A stretch of DNA of 5,303 bases from Reyranella sp. (GTDB taxonomy: Bacteria; Pseudomonadota; Alphaproteobacteria; Reyranellales; Reyranellaceae), in assembly GCA_016780605.1 (NCBI GenBank), contig JADHLS010000466.1, positions 1 through 5,303 of the forward strand, read 5' to 3'. Each line of letters opens with the position of its first letter. Positions within the stretch are counted from its first letter, which is position 1. The notes under the pieces are model-generated. The model ran no database searches. It saw nothing but the letters and a program-made list of their open reading frames with translations, and was not told where the DNA came from. Of the stretch, positions 1 through 4,808 are shown piece by piece. The position numbers and the translations under genes were made by a program.

Positions 1-1
1 C

Positions 2-343
2 GTCGATCGCAAGAAGGACATGATCGTGACCGGCGGCTTCAACATCTTCCCGCGCGAAGTGGAGGACGTGCTGTCCTCGCATCCCGACGTCGCCATGGCT
101 GCGGTGATCGGCGTGCCGCACGAGAAGTGGGGCGAGGCCGTCGCCGCCTTGATCGTCGCCAGGCCAGGCACGCAGCCTGTTGCGGAAGCGTTGATGCAGC
201 ACGTGAAGGATCGCAAAGGCAGCACGCATGCGCCCAAGCAGGTCGAGTTCGTCGACAGCTTGCCGCTCACCGCTGTCGGAAAGGTCGACAAGAAGGTCCT
301 GCGTGCGAAGTACTGGGCAGGACGCTCGAGACAGGTGGGGTGA
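2..343 (+). CDS. Acyl-CoA synthetase / AMP-dependent ligase, C-terminal end (5' partial)
   Basis: This is the last 113 residues of an ANL-superfamily adenylate-forming enzyme; the frame is open at the left edge, so the N-terminal adenylation domain lies outside the window. Seen in the sequence: the hinge motif VDRKKDMI followed by TGGFNIFPREVE (the A8 region), then HPDVAMAAVIGVPHEKWGEAV, typical of the AMP-binding C-terminal domain, and near the end LTAVGKVDKKVLR, where the Lys of GKVDKK (codon 281-283) is the expected catalytic lysine of the adenylation half-reaction. Family knowledge: such enzymes activate a carboxylic acid with ATP and pass it to CoA in the cytoplasm. The C-terminal domain looks complete and ends 14 residues after the GKVDKK motif, a normal length. 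The substrate (fatty or aromatic acid) cannot be told from this part. The next gene on this strand starts 300 bp on and is not obviously linked. Confidence 0.93.
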   Translation, partial: VDRKKDMIVTGGFNIFPREVEDVLSSHPDVAMAAVIGVPHEKWGEAVAALIVARPGTQPVAEALMQHVKDRKGSTHAPKQVEFVDSLPLTAVGKVDKKVLRAKYWAGRSRQVG

Positions 344-467
344 ATCTTCCGCATCGCGCGCGCATGCGACGTGAAGTGCGTCACAGCGGTGGACTCGATG
401 CCGCAGGCAATGACCGCATTGGCAGGCTCGATTCAGGCCCTGCGCGGGTTGGACCGACATGACAGCG

Positions 468-486
468 GTGGTGGCTAAGTCACCAC
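468..486 (+). terminator. Weak hairpin after the acyl-CoA synthetase gene, possible terminator
   Basis: GTGGTG (468-473) and CACCAC (481-486) form a 6-bp stem with a 7-nt loop, followed by the AT-rich run GATACAATAATTAA. There is no true T-tract and the hairpin lies 125 bp after the stop codon, so a terminator role is only possible. The sequence between 344 and 467 shows no gene and no other clear signal. Confidence 0.25.
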
Positions 487-562
487 GATACAATAATTAA
501 TCTTGTTGCGTACCGAATGTATCCACGCCATTCGATGGCGAAGTTCCCCACACGTTCGCGCT

Positions 563-576
563 TTGATCGAGATCAA
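563..576. promoter_or_regulatory. FNR/FixK-type operator
   Basis: The 14-mer TTGATCGAGATCAA matches the FNR/FixK consensus TTGAT-N4-ATCAA at every fixed position, and its arms are 6 bp long (TTGATC/GATCAA). It sits 68 bp upstream of the GTG start of the lipoprotein gene. If it acts as a class II activator site centred at -41.5, transcription would begin near 611 and leave a leader of about 33 nt; no good -10 hexamer is seen at that distance, so repression or a different spacing is also possible. Known from the family: CRP/FNR regulators of this site type respond to low oxygen or nitrogen oxides in alphaproteobacteria. The neighbouring gene on the other side ends well upstream, so the lipoprotein gene is the likely target. 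Confidence 0.65.
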
Positions 577-579
577 TGA

Positions 580-603
580 CCTGTGTGAATCTTGCCACAC
601 AGG
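580..603. repeat. Perfect 8-bp inverted repeat upstream of the lipoprotein gene
   Basis: CCTGTGTG (580-587) and CACACAGG (596-603) are exact reverse complements separated by 8 nt. The element starts 3 bp after the FNR/FixK-like box and ends 40 bp before the start codon. It could be an operator for a second regulator, overlapping where a promoter would lie, or a leader stem-loop if transcription starts before 580. The sequence alone does not separate these. Confidence 0.5.
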
Positions 604-643
604 GTTTACCTCGTCCCAGGAATCGTGGCAGCAAGGACGGGTT

Positions 644-1123
644 GTGACTGCAATCCGCTCCACCATCGCCAGCGCCGGCCTCATCGCCGCCGCCCTCTCC
701 ATCTCCGGATGCGTCGGACTGACCGGGCCGAAGACGTCATTGGTCGAGCCGCAGGTCGATCTGCGTCAAAAGGAGATCGACGAACGCAAGGACGAGACCA
801 TGCGTCAGCTCGCCCACTGCGAGACCGGCGGTTGGGGCCCGTCGGAGAGGCCGATCTATGGCGGCCGCGGCGCCTATCTCGGCCGCCTGCAGTTCTCGGT
901 GCAGACCGTGATCGCCTACCAGAAGCGCCGCGACGGCACGCAGCTCTCGCGCCAGGAGGCGGTCGAGCTCGCGCACGACTACGACCGCGCCAGCGATCTC
1001 GCCAAGTACATGATCTTCGATCTCGAAGAGCCGCATCATTGGCCTCTGTGCGCCCGCAAGATCGGGCTGCGCGACCAGATGGCGTCGATCAGGATCATGT
1101 CCAACCAGGCCTACGCCTGGTAG
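644..1123 (+). CDS. Small lipoprotein with lysozyme/Rpf-like motif
   Basis: This encodes 159 residues. The GTG start at 644 is chosen because AAGGA (633-637) precedes it by 6 nt and it opens directly onto a lipoprotein signal peptide: TAIRS, a hydrophobic stretch to residue 20, then the lipobox ISGC with Cys23 as the lipidated residue. The frame is open further upstream to a TTG at 503, but that stretch contains the operator and is unlikely to be coding. The mature part has a charged linker (about 35-55), then CETGG at 59-63, YLGRLQFS at 78-85 and WPLC at 133-136. The pattern Cys-Glu-x-Gly-Gly followed by an aromatic-Gly-Leu-Gln-Phe segment resembles the active-site region of Rpf-type and other lysozyme-like muralytic enzymes, in which that Glu is catalytic; Cys59 and Cys136 could form a disulfide. 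Enzymatic activity is inference, and the domain is short. It appears monocistronic. Confidence 0.8.
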   Translation: MTAIRSTIASAGLIAAALSISGCVGLTGPKTSLVEPQVDLRQKEIDERKDETMRQLAHCETGGWGPSERPIYGGRGAYLGRLQFSVQTVIAYQKRRDGTQLSRQEAVELAHDYDRASDLAKYMIFDLEEPHHWPLCARKIGLRDQMASIRIMSNQAYAW

Positions 1124-1194
1124 TTGAGGCGCTACCGTCTCTTCTCCTCTTCTCCTGAAAGACGCATTTATTCGGTGCGTCCAATCAACATAAA

Positions 1195-1256
1195 GAGGTG
1201 CGCATCGCACCGTGCTGCTGTGGGTTGCGACAGCACTGTTGGCAGATGCGCATTTT
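1195..1256 (+). repeat. Nested stem-loop, possible terminator or small RNA fold
   Basis: TGCGCATC (1199-1206) is the exact reverse complement of GATGCGCA (1245-1252), and between them GTGCTG (1212-1217) pairs with CAGCAC (1231-1236). In a plus-strand RNA the outer stem can be lengthened to about 1195/1256 by G-U and A-U pairs with the following TTTT (1253-1256). It lies 72 bp after the lipoprotein stop codon, so it may end or stabilise that transcript. A short alternative hairpin, GTGCG/CGCAC (1198-1210), would compete with the outer stem. The T-run is only four bases, so termination is uncertain. Confidence 0.4.
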
Positions 1257-1287
1257 GGCGTCCTACGGTACGCAAAAACTATTGGGG

Positions 1288-1301
1288 CTGTCCTGGGACA
1301 G
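1288..1301. promoter_or_regulatory. 14-bp palindrome, candidate operator
   Basis: CTGTCCTGGGACAG has perfect 6-bp arms around a 2-bp centre, the usual shape of a binding site for a dimeric regulator. Its centre is about 70 bp upstream of the start point expected for the promoter at 1330-1359, a distance typical of an upstream activator site. The regulator is not recognisable from the site. Confidence 0.4.
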
Positions 1302-1329
1302 ATCGAAATTGCCGGACATACTTTAGTAA

Positions 1330-1359
1330 TTGACTTTTATCGAAAACATAAGTTATGAT
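1330..1359 (+). promoter_or_regulatory. Sigma-70-type promoter, rightward
   Basis: TTGACT (1330-1335) matches the -35 hexamer at five of six positions and TATGAT (1354-1359) matches the -10 at five of six, with an 18-bp spacer in AT-rich DNA. The expected start is near 1366. It is the best promoter-like match I find in the window by eye. There is no full plus-strand gene after it: the RNA would cross GC-rich hairpins, reach the ribosome site at 1469-1477 and run antisense into the aminotransferase gene. Confidence 0.5.
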
Positions 1360-1420
1360 GCCTTCGCCGCCGCACTTCAGGCGTCCGCTCTATGTATCGT
1401 TCATCCGATTCCCACCGCGT

Positions 1421-1472
1421 CCGGCCCTAGCCGGGCGGCCCGTCTGGCTGCGCGGCAGCCCCATGACAGGGG
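1421..1472. repeat. Cluster of GC-rich hairpins between convergent transcription units
   Basis: Three small perfect stems follow each other: CCGGC/GCCGG with a 4-nt loop (1421-1434), GGCTGC/GCAGCC with a 3-nt loop (1446-1460), and CCCC/GGGG (1459-1462 with 1469-1472), the last two overlapping by two bases and so mutually exclusive in part. On the minus strand the 1446-1460 hairpin lies 27 nt after the aminotransferase stop codon and may help end that transcript, although no T-tract follows. On the plus strand they would form the leader of an RNA made from the 1330-1359 promoter. Confidence 0.35.
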
Positions 1473-1479
1473 AGGAGAT

Positions 1480-1560
1480 ATGAGCACCTACCTCAACTCG
1501 CCGCAGAATTCCTGGATGCGCTGGCAGCCTTCGCGCAGGCTCGCCATGTCGGTGGCGTAG
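1480..1560 (+). other. Orphan 26-codon frame with a strong ribosome site, antisense to the aminotransferase 3' end
   Basis: ATG at 1480 follows the purine run AGGGGAGGAG (1468-1477) and opens a frame coding MSTYLNSPQNSWMRW and ending at TAG 1558-1560. All of it after 1487 is the complement of the last aminotransferase codons, so its composition is set by the other strand. It may be a translated small peptide, a truncated remnant of a gene start, or chance. A 42-codon frame (1355-1483) ends in an ATGA overlap with this ATG, but its own start lies inside the -10 element. Confidence 0.2.
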
Positions 1561-2690
1561 GAGATCCGGAAGTAGGGGCTCATGCCATAGGCCGCGCCCT
1601 GCACGGTGGCGACGTGCTTCTCCTCGAGCAGCGCCGTCACGAAATCGGTGTCGTTGCCGATCTTGCGGCCGCCCTTGGTCGTCTTGCCGATGCAGCCCGC
1701 CACGTTGGGGAACACGTAGAACGCGCCCTCGGGCTTGTGGCAGGTGAGGCCCTTGGCCTCGCGCAGCATGCCCACGACCTCGTCGCGACGCTTCTGATAG
1801 TCGGCGGCGCGCTCCTTCAGGAGGTCCTGCGGGCCGTTCAGCGCCGCCGTCGCCGCGGCCTGGCTGATGGTCGAGATGCCCGAGCCGATCTGGCCCTGCA
1901 TGTTCATCATGGCGGCGACCATGGGCTTGGGTCCGCCGCAGAAGCCGACGCGCCAGCCGGTCATGGCATAGGCCTTCGACGCGCCGTTCACCGTCAGCGT
2001 GCGTTCCTTCAGCTTGGGCTCGACCTCGGCCACGGTGCAGAAGCCGAAGCCGTCATAGGTCAGGTGCTCGTAGACGTCGTCCGACATGACGAAGACGTGC
2101 TTGTGGGCCAGCAGCACGTCGGCGATCTCGCGCATCTCGGCGCGCGAGCAGACCGCGCCCGTGGGATTGTTGGGGAAGTTCAGCACCACCCACTTGGTTT
2201 TGGCCGTGATCGCCGCATCGAGATCGGCGGCGCGCAGCTTGAAGTGGTTGTTCTCCGGGCACGACACCGACACGGGCTTGGCGCCGGCGAGCGTCGCCTG
2301 GTCGGCGTAGGAGATCCAGCCCGGCGCCGGGATGATCACCTCGTCGCCCGGGTTCACGCTCGCCTGCAGCGCGTCGTACATGATCTGCTTGCTGCCGTTA
2401 CTGACCATGATCTCGTCGAGTGCATAGTCGAGATTGTTGTCGCGCTTGAACTTGCGCTGGATCGCCTCCTTGAGCGGCTTCACGCCGTCCTGCGGCGGGT
2501 ACTTGGTGTCGCCGGCCAGCGCCGCCTTGTGTGCCGCCTCGATGGCATGCGTTGGCGTCGGAAAGTCGGGCTCACCGGAGCTGAGACCGACGATCTTCAC
2601 GCCCTGGGCGCGCAGCTCGCGCACCTTGCGGGTCATGGCGGCGGAAGCGGATATCTTGACGTTGCGCAGGCGCTCGGCGACTTCGAACAT
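1488..2690 (-). CDS. PLP-dependent aminotransferase, aspartate aminotransferase type (class I, subgroup Ib)
   Basis: This cytoplasmic enzyme of 400 residues, the usual family length, would move an amino group between aspartate (or a similar amino acid) and 2-oxoglutarate. Visible landmarks in order: GLSSGEPDFPTP (35-46), the usual N-terminal motif; NGSK (98-101), phosphate-binding; NFPNNPTG (171-178); SDDVYEHL (203-210), with Asp204 expected at the PLP ring nitrogen and Tyr207 at its O3'; SKAYAMTGWRVG (238-249), with Lys239 as the Schiff-base lysine; and FRISYAT (374-380), with Arg375 binding the substrate carboxylate. The ATG at 2690 is chosen because the protein then begins like its family (MFEVAERLRNVK) and GAAGAG precedes it; the longer open frame to 2879 is transporter sequence in another frame. 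It starts 8 nt after the transporter stop codon, suggesting translational coupling. Prephenate or aromatic substrates are possible; aatA/aspC would be the usual names, but the substrate is not settled here. Confidence 0.93.
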   Translation of the reverse strand: MFEVAERLRNVKISASAAMTRKVRELRAQGVKIVGLSSGEPDFPTPTHAIEAAHKAALAGDTKYPPQDGVKPLKEAIQRKFKRDNNLDYALDEIMVSNGSKQIMYDALQASVNPGDEVIIPAPGWISYADQATLAGAKPVSVSCPENNHFKLRAADLDAAITAKTKWVVLNFPNNPTGAVCSRAEMREIADVLLAHKHVFVMSDDVYEHLTYDGFGFCTVAEVEPKLKERTLTVNGASKAYAMTGWRVGFCGGPKPMVAAMMNMQGQIGSGISTISQAAATAALNGPQDLLKERAADYQKRRDEVVGMLREAKGLTCHKPEGAFYVFPNVAGCIGKTTKGGRKIGNDTDFVTALLEEKHVATVQGAAYGMSPYFRISYATDMASLREGCQRIQEFCGELR

Positions 2691-2698
2691 GATCTCTT

Positions 2699-3541
2699 CT
2701 AGCCCTTCTTTCGTATCGTGAGCGCGATGCCGCCCAGGATCGCCGCCGACGCCAGCAGGAGCCGCGCGGTGAGAGGTTCCGCGAGTAGCACTGCACCGCC
2801 GATCGCCGCAATGGCCGGGACGCCGAGCTGGATTGTGGCGGCGGCCGTGGCGCTGAGCGCCGGCAGGGCCGCATACCACAGCACGTAGCCCAGGCCCGAG
2901 GACAGCGCGCCCGACAGCACGGCGTAGAACAGGCCCGTGTAATCAACGGTTTCGCTGCCGACGGCCGTCAGGATCAGCAGCGCGGCAAAGGGCACCGAAC
3001 GCAGGAAATTGCCGCCGATCGCGGCGATGGGCTCGCCGGCGCCCCTTCCGAGGAGCGAATAAACGCCCTAGGCCGCGCCGGCGCCGATCATCAGGGCGGC
3101 AGCGAGCGGTGGCGGGGCGGCGAGCCCCGGTAGCAGCAGGACAACCAGGCCCGCGAGCGCGATCGTGAGGCCTGCGAGCCGGATGCCGGCCAGCCGCTCG
3201 CCCTGCCAGAGGCCCCACGCCATCTTGGTGAGCTGCACGGCGCCGAACAGCAAAAGCGCGCCGGTCGCAGCCGTCAGGTCACGATAGGCGAAGGAGAAGA
3301 AGGCGGCATAGACGAACAGCATCAGCGCCATCGGCCAGCTGCCGCCCGCCACCGGATGGCGCACGCCGCGCAGCCGCAGCAGGATCACCAGCATCAGTGC
3401 ACCCGAGGCCAACCGGATGGCGGTGAAGCTCGCAGCGTCGATGGTGGTGTCGCGTAGCGCGACGCGGCAGAGCAGCGAGTTGCCGGCGAAGGCCAGCGTG
3501 GCGAAAACGCTGAGAAGCGGGACGCGCAGGCGCTTGTTCAT
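2699..3541 (-). pseudogene. DMT-superfamily (EamA) transporter interrupted by an in-frame amber codon
   Basis: One continuous frame of 280 codons, the normal length for a ten-helix EamA permease, is interrupted only by TAG at codon 158 (3070-3068). Before it: MNKRLRVPLLSVFATLAFAG, then hydrophobic segments to GAGAA. After it: GVYSLLGRGAGEP, NFLRS, and the typical second EamA repeat with SSGLGYVLWYAALPALSA and GGAVLLAEPLT, ending in RKKG. Family members normally have Trp just before GVYSL, and TGG to TAG is a single base change, so a recent nonsense mutation (or sequence error) is the simplest reading. The 157-residue first part would hold only the first repeat; a restart at GTG 2995 could give the last 98 residues. 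EamA proteins export amino acids, metabolites or drugs; the substrate is unknown. ATG 3541 is preferred over 3574, which falls in the loop of the REP pair. The aminotransferase gene follows after 8 nt. Confidence 0.85.
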
Positions 3542-3548
3542 GTCTTCC

Positions 3549-3606
3549 GGACCGCCGGCTTCCAGCCGGCTCATGATTCATGATGCCGGCTGGAAGCCGG
3601 CGGTCC
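3549..3606. repeat. REPIN: inverted pair of REP-like palindromes with GGAC heads
   Basis: A perfect 22-bp inverted repeat (3549-3570 and 3585-3606) surrounds a 14-bp centre. Each arm is a palindrome itself: GCCGGCT, a 3-nt loop and AGCCGGC (3554-3570 and 3585-3601), preceded on its own strand by GGACC, so that the GGAC heads point outward. Family knowledge: REP elements mobilised by RAYT transposases have a short conserved head such as GTAG or GGAC followed by an imperfect hairpin and are often found as inverted pairs (REPINs). It fills most of the 73-bp gap between the amidohydrolase stop and the transporter start, ending 7 bp before that start. In RNA it would fold into one long stem or two small hairpins and could stabilise or attenuate the message. 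Confidence 0.75.
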
Positions 3607-3614
3607 AGAAGAGA

Positions 3615-4754
3615 CTAATTGCTCAGCCGATAAAGTTTCATCGCATTGTCGCGCGTGATCTTGCGGCGCGCCTCGGCGCTGACGCCCGACAGCTCACGCT
3701 CGAGGAACTCCTGCGAATCGGGCCAGATGCCGTCGGGATGCGGATAGTCGGAGCCCCACATCACGTTGTCCTCGCCCAGCACGTCGAGCAGGCGGATGCC
3801 GATCGGGTCGGTCTGGTAGGTCGCGTAGAATTGGCGATACCAGTACTCGCTGGGCTTCATCTTGAGGTCGAGGTCCTGGAACTGGTCTTCCCATTCGAGG
3901 TCCATGTGCTGCAGCACGTAGGGGATCCAGCCCAGTCCCGCCTCGCCGATCACGATCTTGAGGTTGGGATAGCGCTCGGGCGCGCCCGAGTAGATCAGCG
4001 ACATCAGCATGTAGCTCATGTGCATCTGGAAGTTCGTGATGTGCGCCGCATGCACGCGGCGCACGATGTGCGGCTTCATCTTGCTGGTGTCGGGCGAGCG
4101 GCCGCCGATGGTGTGGAAGTGCAGGGGAATGCCGGTCTCGTGGCCGAACTTCCACAGCGGCTCCCAGTGCTCGTCCCACAACGGCGTCATGTCGGGACGG
4201 TTGGCGATGTCGAAGCCGCGCACGCCACGCTTGGCGCAGCGCATGGCCTCGGCCACCGAGTCCTCCATGTTGTAGTTCGGGATGTTGGCGAGCCCGATCA
4301 GCCGCTCGGGCGCGGCCCGGCAGAAGTCGTGCAGCCAGTCGTTGTAGATGCGCAGCATCTCGAGCGCCGCCTCTGGATCGTTGAGCCGGCCGCTCGAGCC
4401 CAGCACGCCGTAGAGGATCTCGGCCTGCACGCCGTCGCGGTCCTGGTCCTTCAGGCGCATCTCGGGCTCGGTGAGGCGGCGGATGCCTTTCTTGCCGTCG
4501 TCATAGAGGCCGGTGGAGGCCATGCGATCGGAGCGATGGATGACACCCGGGACGTATTCGCGGCCGGCCGAGCCCATGCCGTTCATCAGGCCGAACTTGG
4601 CGCCCCTGGCGCTCACCCATTCAGGACCCTTCGGCCCGTCGACGACATGGGGCATGCGGTCCTTGAAGGCCGCCGAGGCATTCTTGGTGAAGAGATCAGG
4701 CGGCAGCCAGATCAGGTCGACATGGCCGTCGGCGGAGATGACGTCGTAATGCAT
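3615..4754 (-). CDS. Amidohydrolase family 2 (metal-dependent hydrolase/decarboxylase-like)
   Basis: This encodes 379 residues of a TIM-barrel protein of the amidohydrolase_2 (ACMSD/LigW-like) family. Seen: ISADGHVDLIWLPPDLF at 6-22, where Asp9-x-His11 replaces the classical HxH of the first strand, as is usual in this family; LANIPNYN (155-162); LHFHTIGG (211-218), with a likely metal-ligand histidine; VIGEAGLGWIPYVLQHMDLE (268-287); and VMWGSDYPHPDGIWPDS (331-347), with Asp336 as the expected catalytic or metal-binding aspartate. Family members are cytoplasmic hydrolases or non-oxidative decarboxylases of (often aromatic) acids; the substrate is unknown. The ATG at 4754 is chosen for GGAGG 8 nt upstream; ATG 4778 is in frame, but its GGAGG is only 1-2 nt away. 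The start codon lies within an inverted repeat that could control translation. It lies 54 nt after the DUF2231 gene, probably in the same transcript. Confidence 0.9.
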   Translation of the reverse strand: MHYDVISADGHVDLIWLPPDLFTKNASAAFKDRMPHVVDGPKGPEWVSARGAKFGLMNGMGSAGREYVPGVIHRSDRMASTGLYDDGKKGIRRLTEPEMRLKDQDRDGVQAEILYGVLGSSGRLNDPEAALEMLRIYNDWLHDFCRAAPERLIGLANIPNYNMEDSVAEAMRCAKRGVRGFDIANRPDMTPLWDEHWEPLWKFGHETGIPLHFHTIGGRSPDTSKMKPHIVRRVHAAHITNFQMHMSYMLMSLIYSGAPERYPNLKIVIGEAGLGWIPYVLQHMDLEWEDQFQDLDLKMKPSEYWYRQFYATYQTDPIGIRLLDVLGEDNVMWGSDYPHPDGIWPDSQEFLERELSGVSAEARRKITRDNAMKLYRLSN

Positions 4755-4800
4755 GGCGCGATCCTCCGAAGCGATCATCCCTCCGGAGCGCGCGCCATGC
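4751..4800 (-). promoter_or_regulatory. Start-codon-containing stem-loop ahead of the amidohydrolase
   Basis: GCATGGCGCG (4751-4760 on the plus strand) and CGCGCCATGC (4791-4800) are exact 10-bp reverse complements with 30 nt between. In the minus-strand mRNA the second arm contains the amidohydrolase AUG (4754-4752). Inside the loop CTCCG can pair with the CGGAG that belongs to the Shine-Dalgarno sequence. Folded, the RNA would hide both ribosome site and start codon, which suggests translational control (by temperature, protein, ligand or upstream translation). The fold is read from the sequence; the regulation is inference. Confidence 0.5.
4775..4798 (-). other. Seven-codon upstream ORF (MARAPEG) before the amidohydrolase
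   Basis: ATG at 4798 is preceded by GAGGGGG with 5 nt between, a good ribosome site that overlaps the DUF2231 stop codon. The frame reads MARAPEG and ends at TGA 4777-4775 by overlapping (ATGA) the alternative in-frame amidohydrolase ATG at 4778. Its translation would melt the 10-bp stem above, so it could act as a leader peptide that couples expression to ribosome passage. Chance occurrence is possible because the frame is so short. Confidence 0.3.
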
Positions 4801-4808
4801 CAGCCCCC

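Larger units (their letters stand above)
1124..1479. other. Gene-poor intergenic region with several structured elements
   Basis: No convincing protein gene lies here. It holds a short GACGCA/TGCGTC hairpin (1161-1181, no T-run after it), a nested stem-loop (1195-1256), a 14-bp palindrome (1288-1301), a sigma-70-type promoter (1330-1359) and GC-rich hairpins (1421-1472). The part around 1265-1360 is clearly richer in A+T than the flanking genes, as expected of a regulatory region or of sequence acquired from elsewhere. The layout (promoter, leader-like hairpins, strong ribosome site) looks like the front of a plus-strand gene whose body is absent. Confidence 0.6.

Noticed and set aside
503..643. 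Upstream TTG start for the lipoprotein gene
   Set aside because: It would place the FNR/FixK box inside the gene and bury the signal peptide 47 residues in; the GTG at 644 has a proper SD and gives a standard lipoprotein.
1161..1181. GACGCA/TGCGTC hairpin as terminator of the lipoprotein gene
   Set aside because: The stem is only 6 bp with a 9-nt loop and is followed by CCAATCAACA, with no T-run.
1330..1343. Second FNR-like site (TTGA-N6-TCGA)
   Set aside because: One half deviates from TCAA and the TTGACT is better explained as a -35 hexamer with a matching -10 downstream.
1614..2702. 362-codon open frame on the plus strand
   Set aside because: It mirrors the aminotransferase gene, is full of low-complexity Ala/Gly/Leu/Arg/His, and has no family motif; the minus-strand frame carries every PLP-enzyme signature.
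2691..2879. 63-residue N-terminal extension of the aminotransferase
   Set aside because: The extension is Arg/Gly/Ala-rich, lies over the transporter's C-terminal coding sequence in another frame, and the protein starting at 2690 already has the normal family length.
3068..3070. Amber codon as programmed readthrough (pyrrolysine-type) or frameshift
   Set aside because: There is no downstream recoding structure that I can recognise and no frame change; a simple nonsense mutation of a Trp codon explains it with fewer assumptions.
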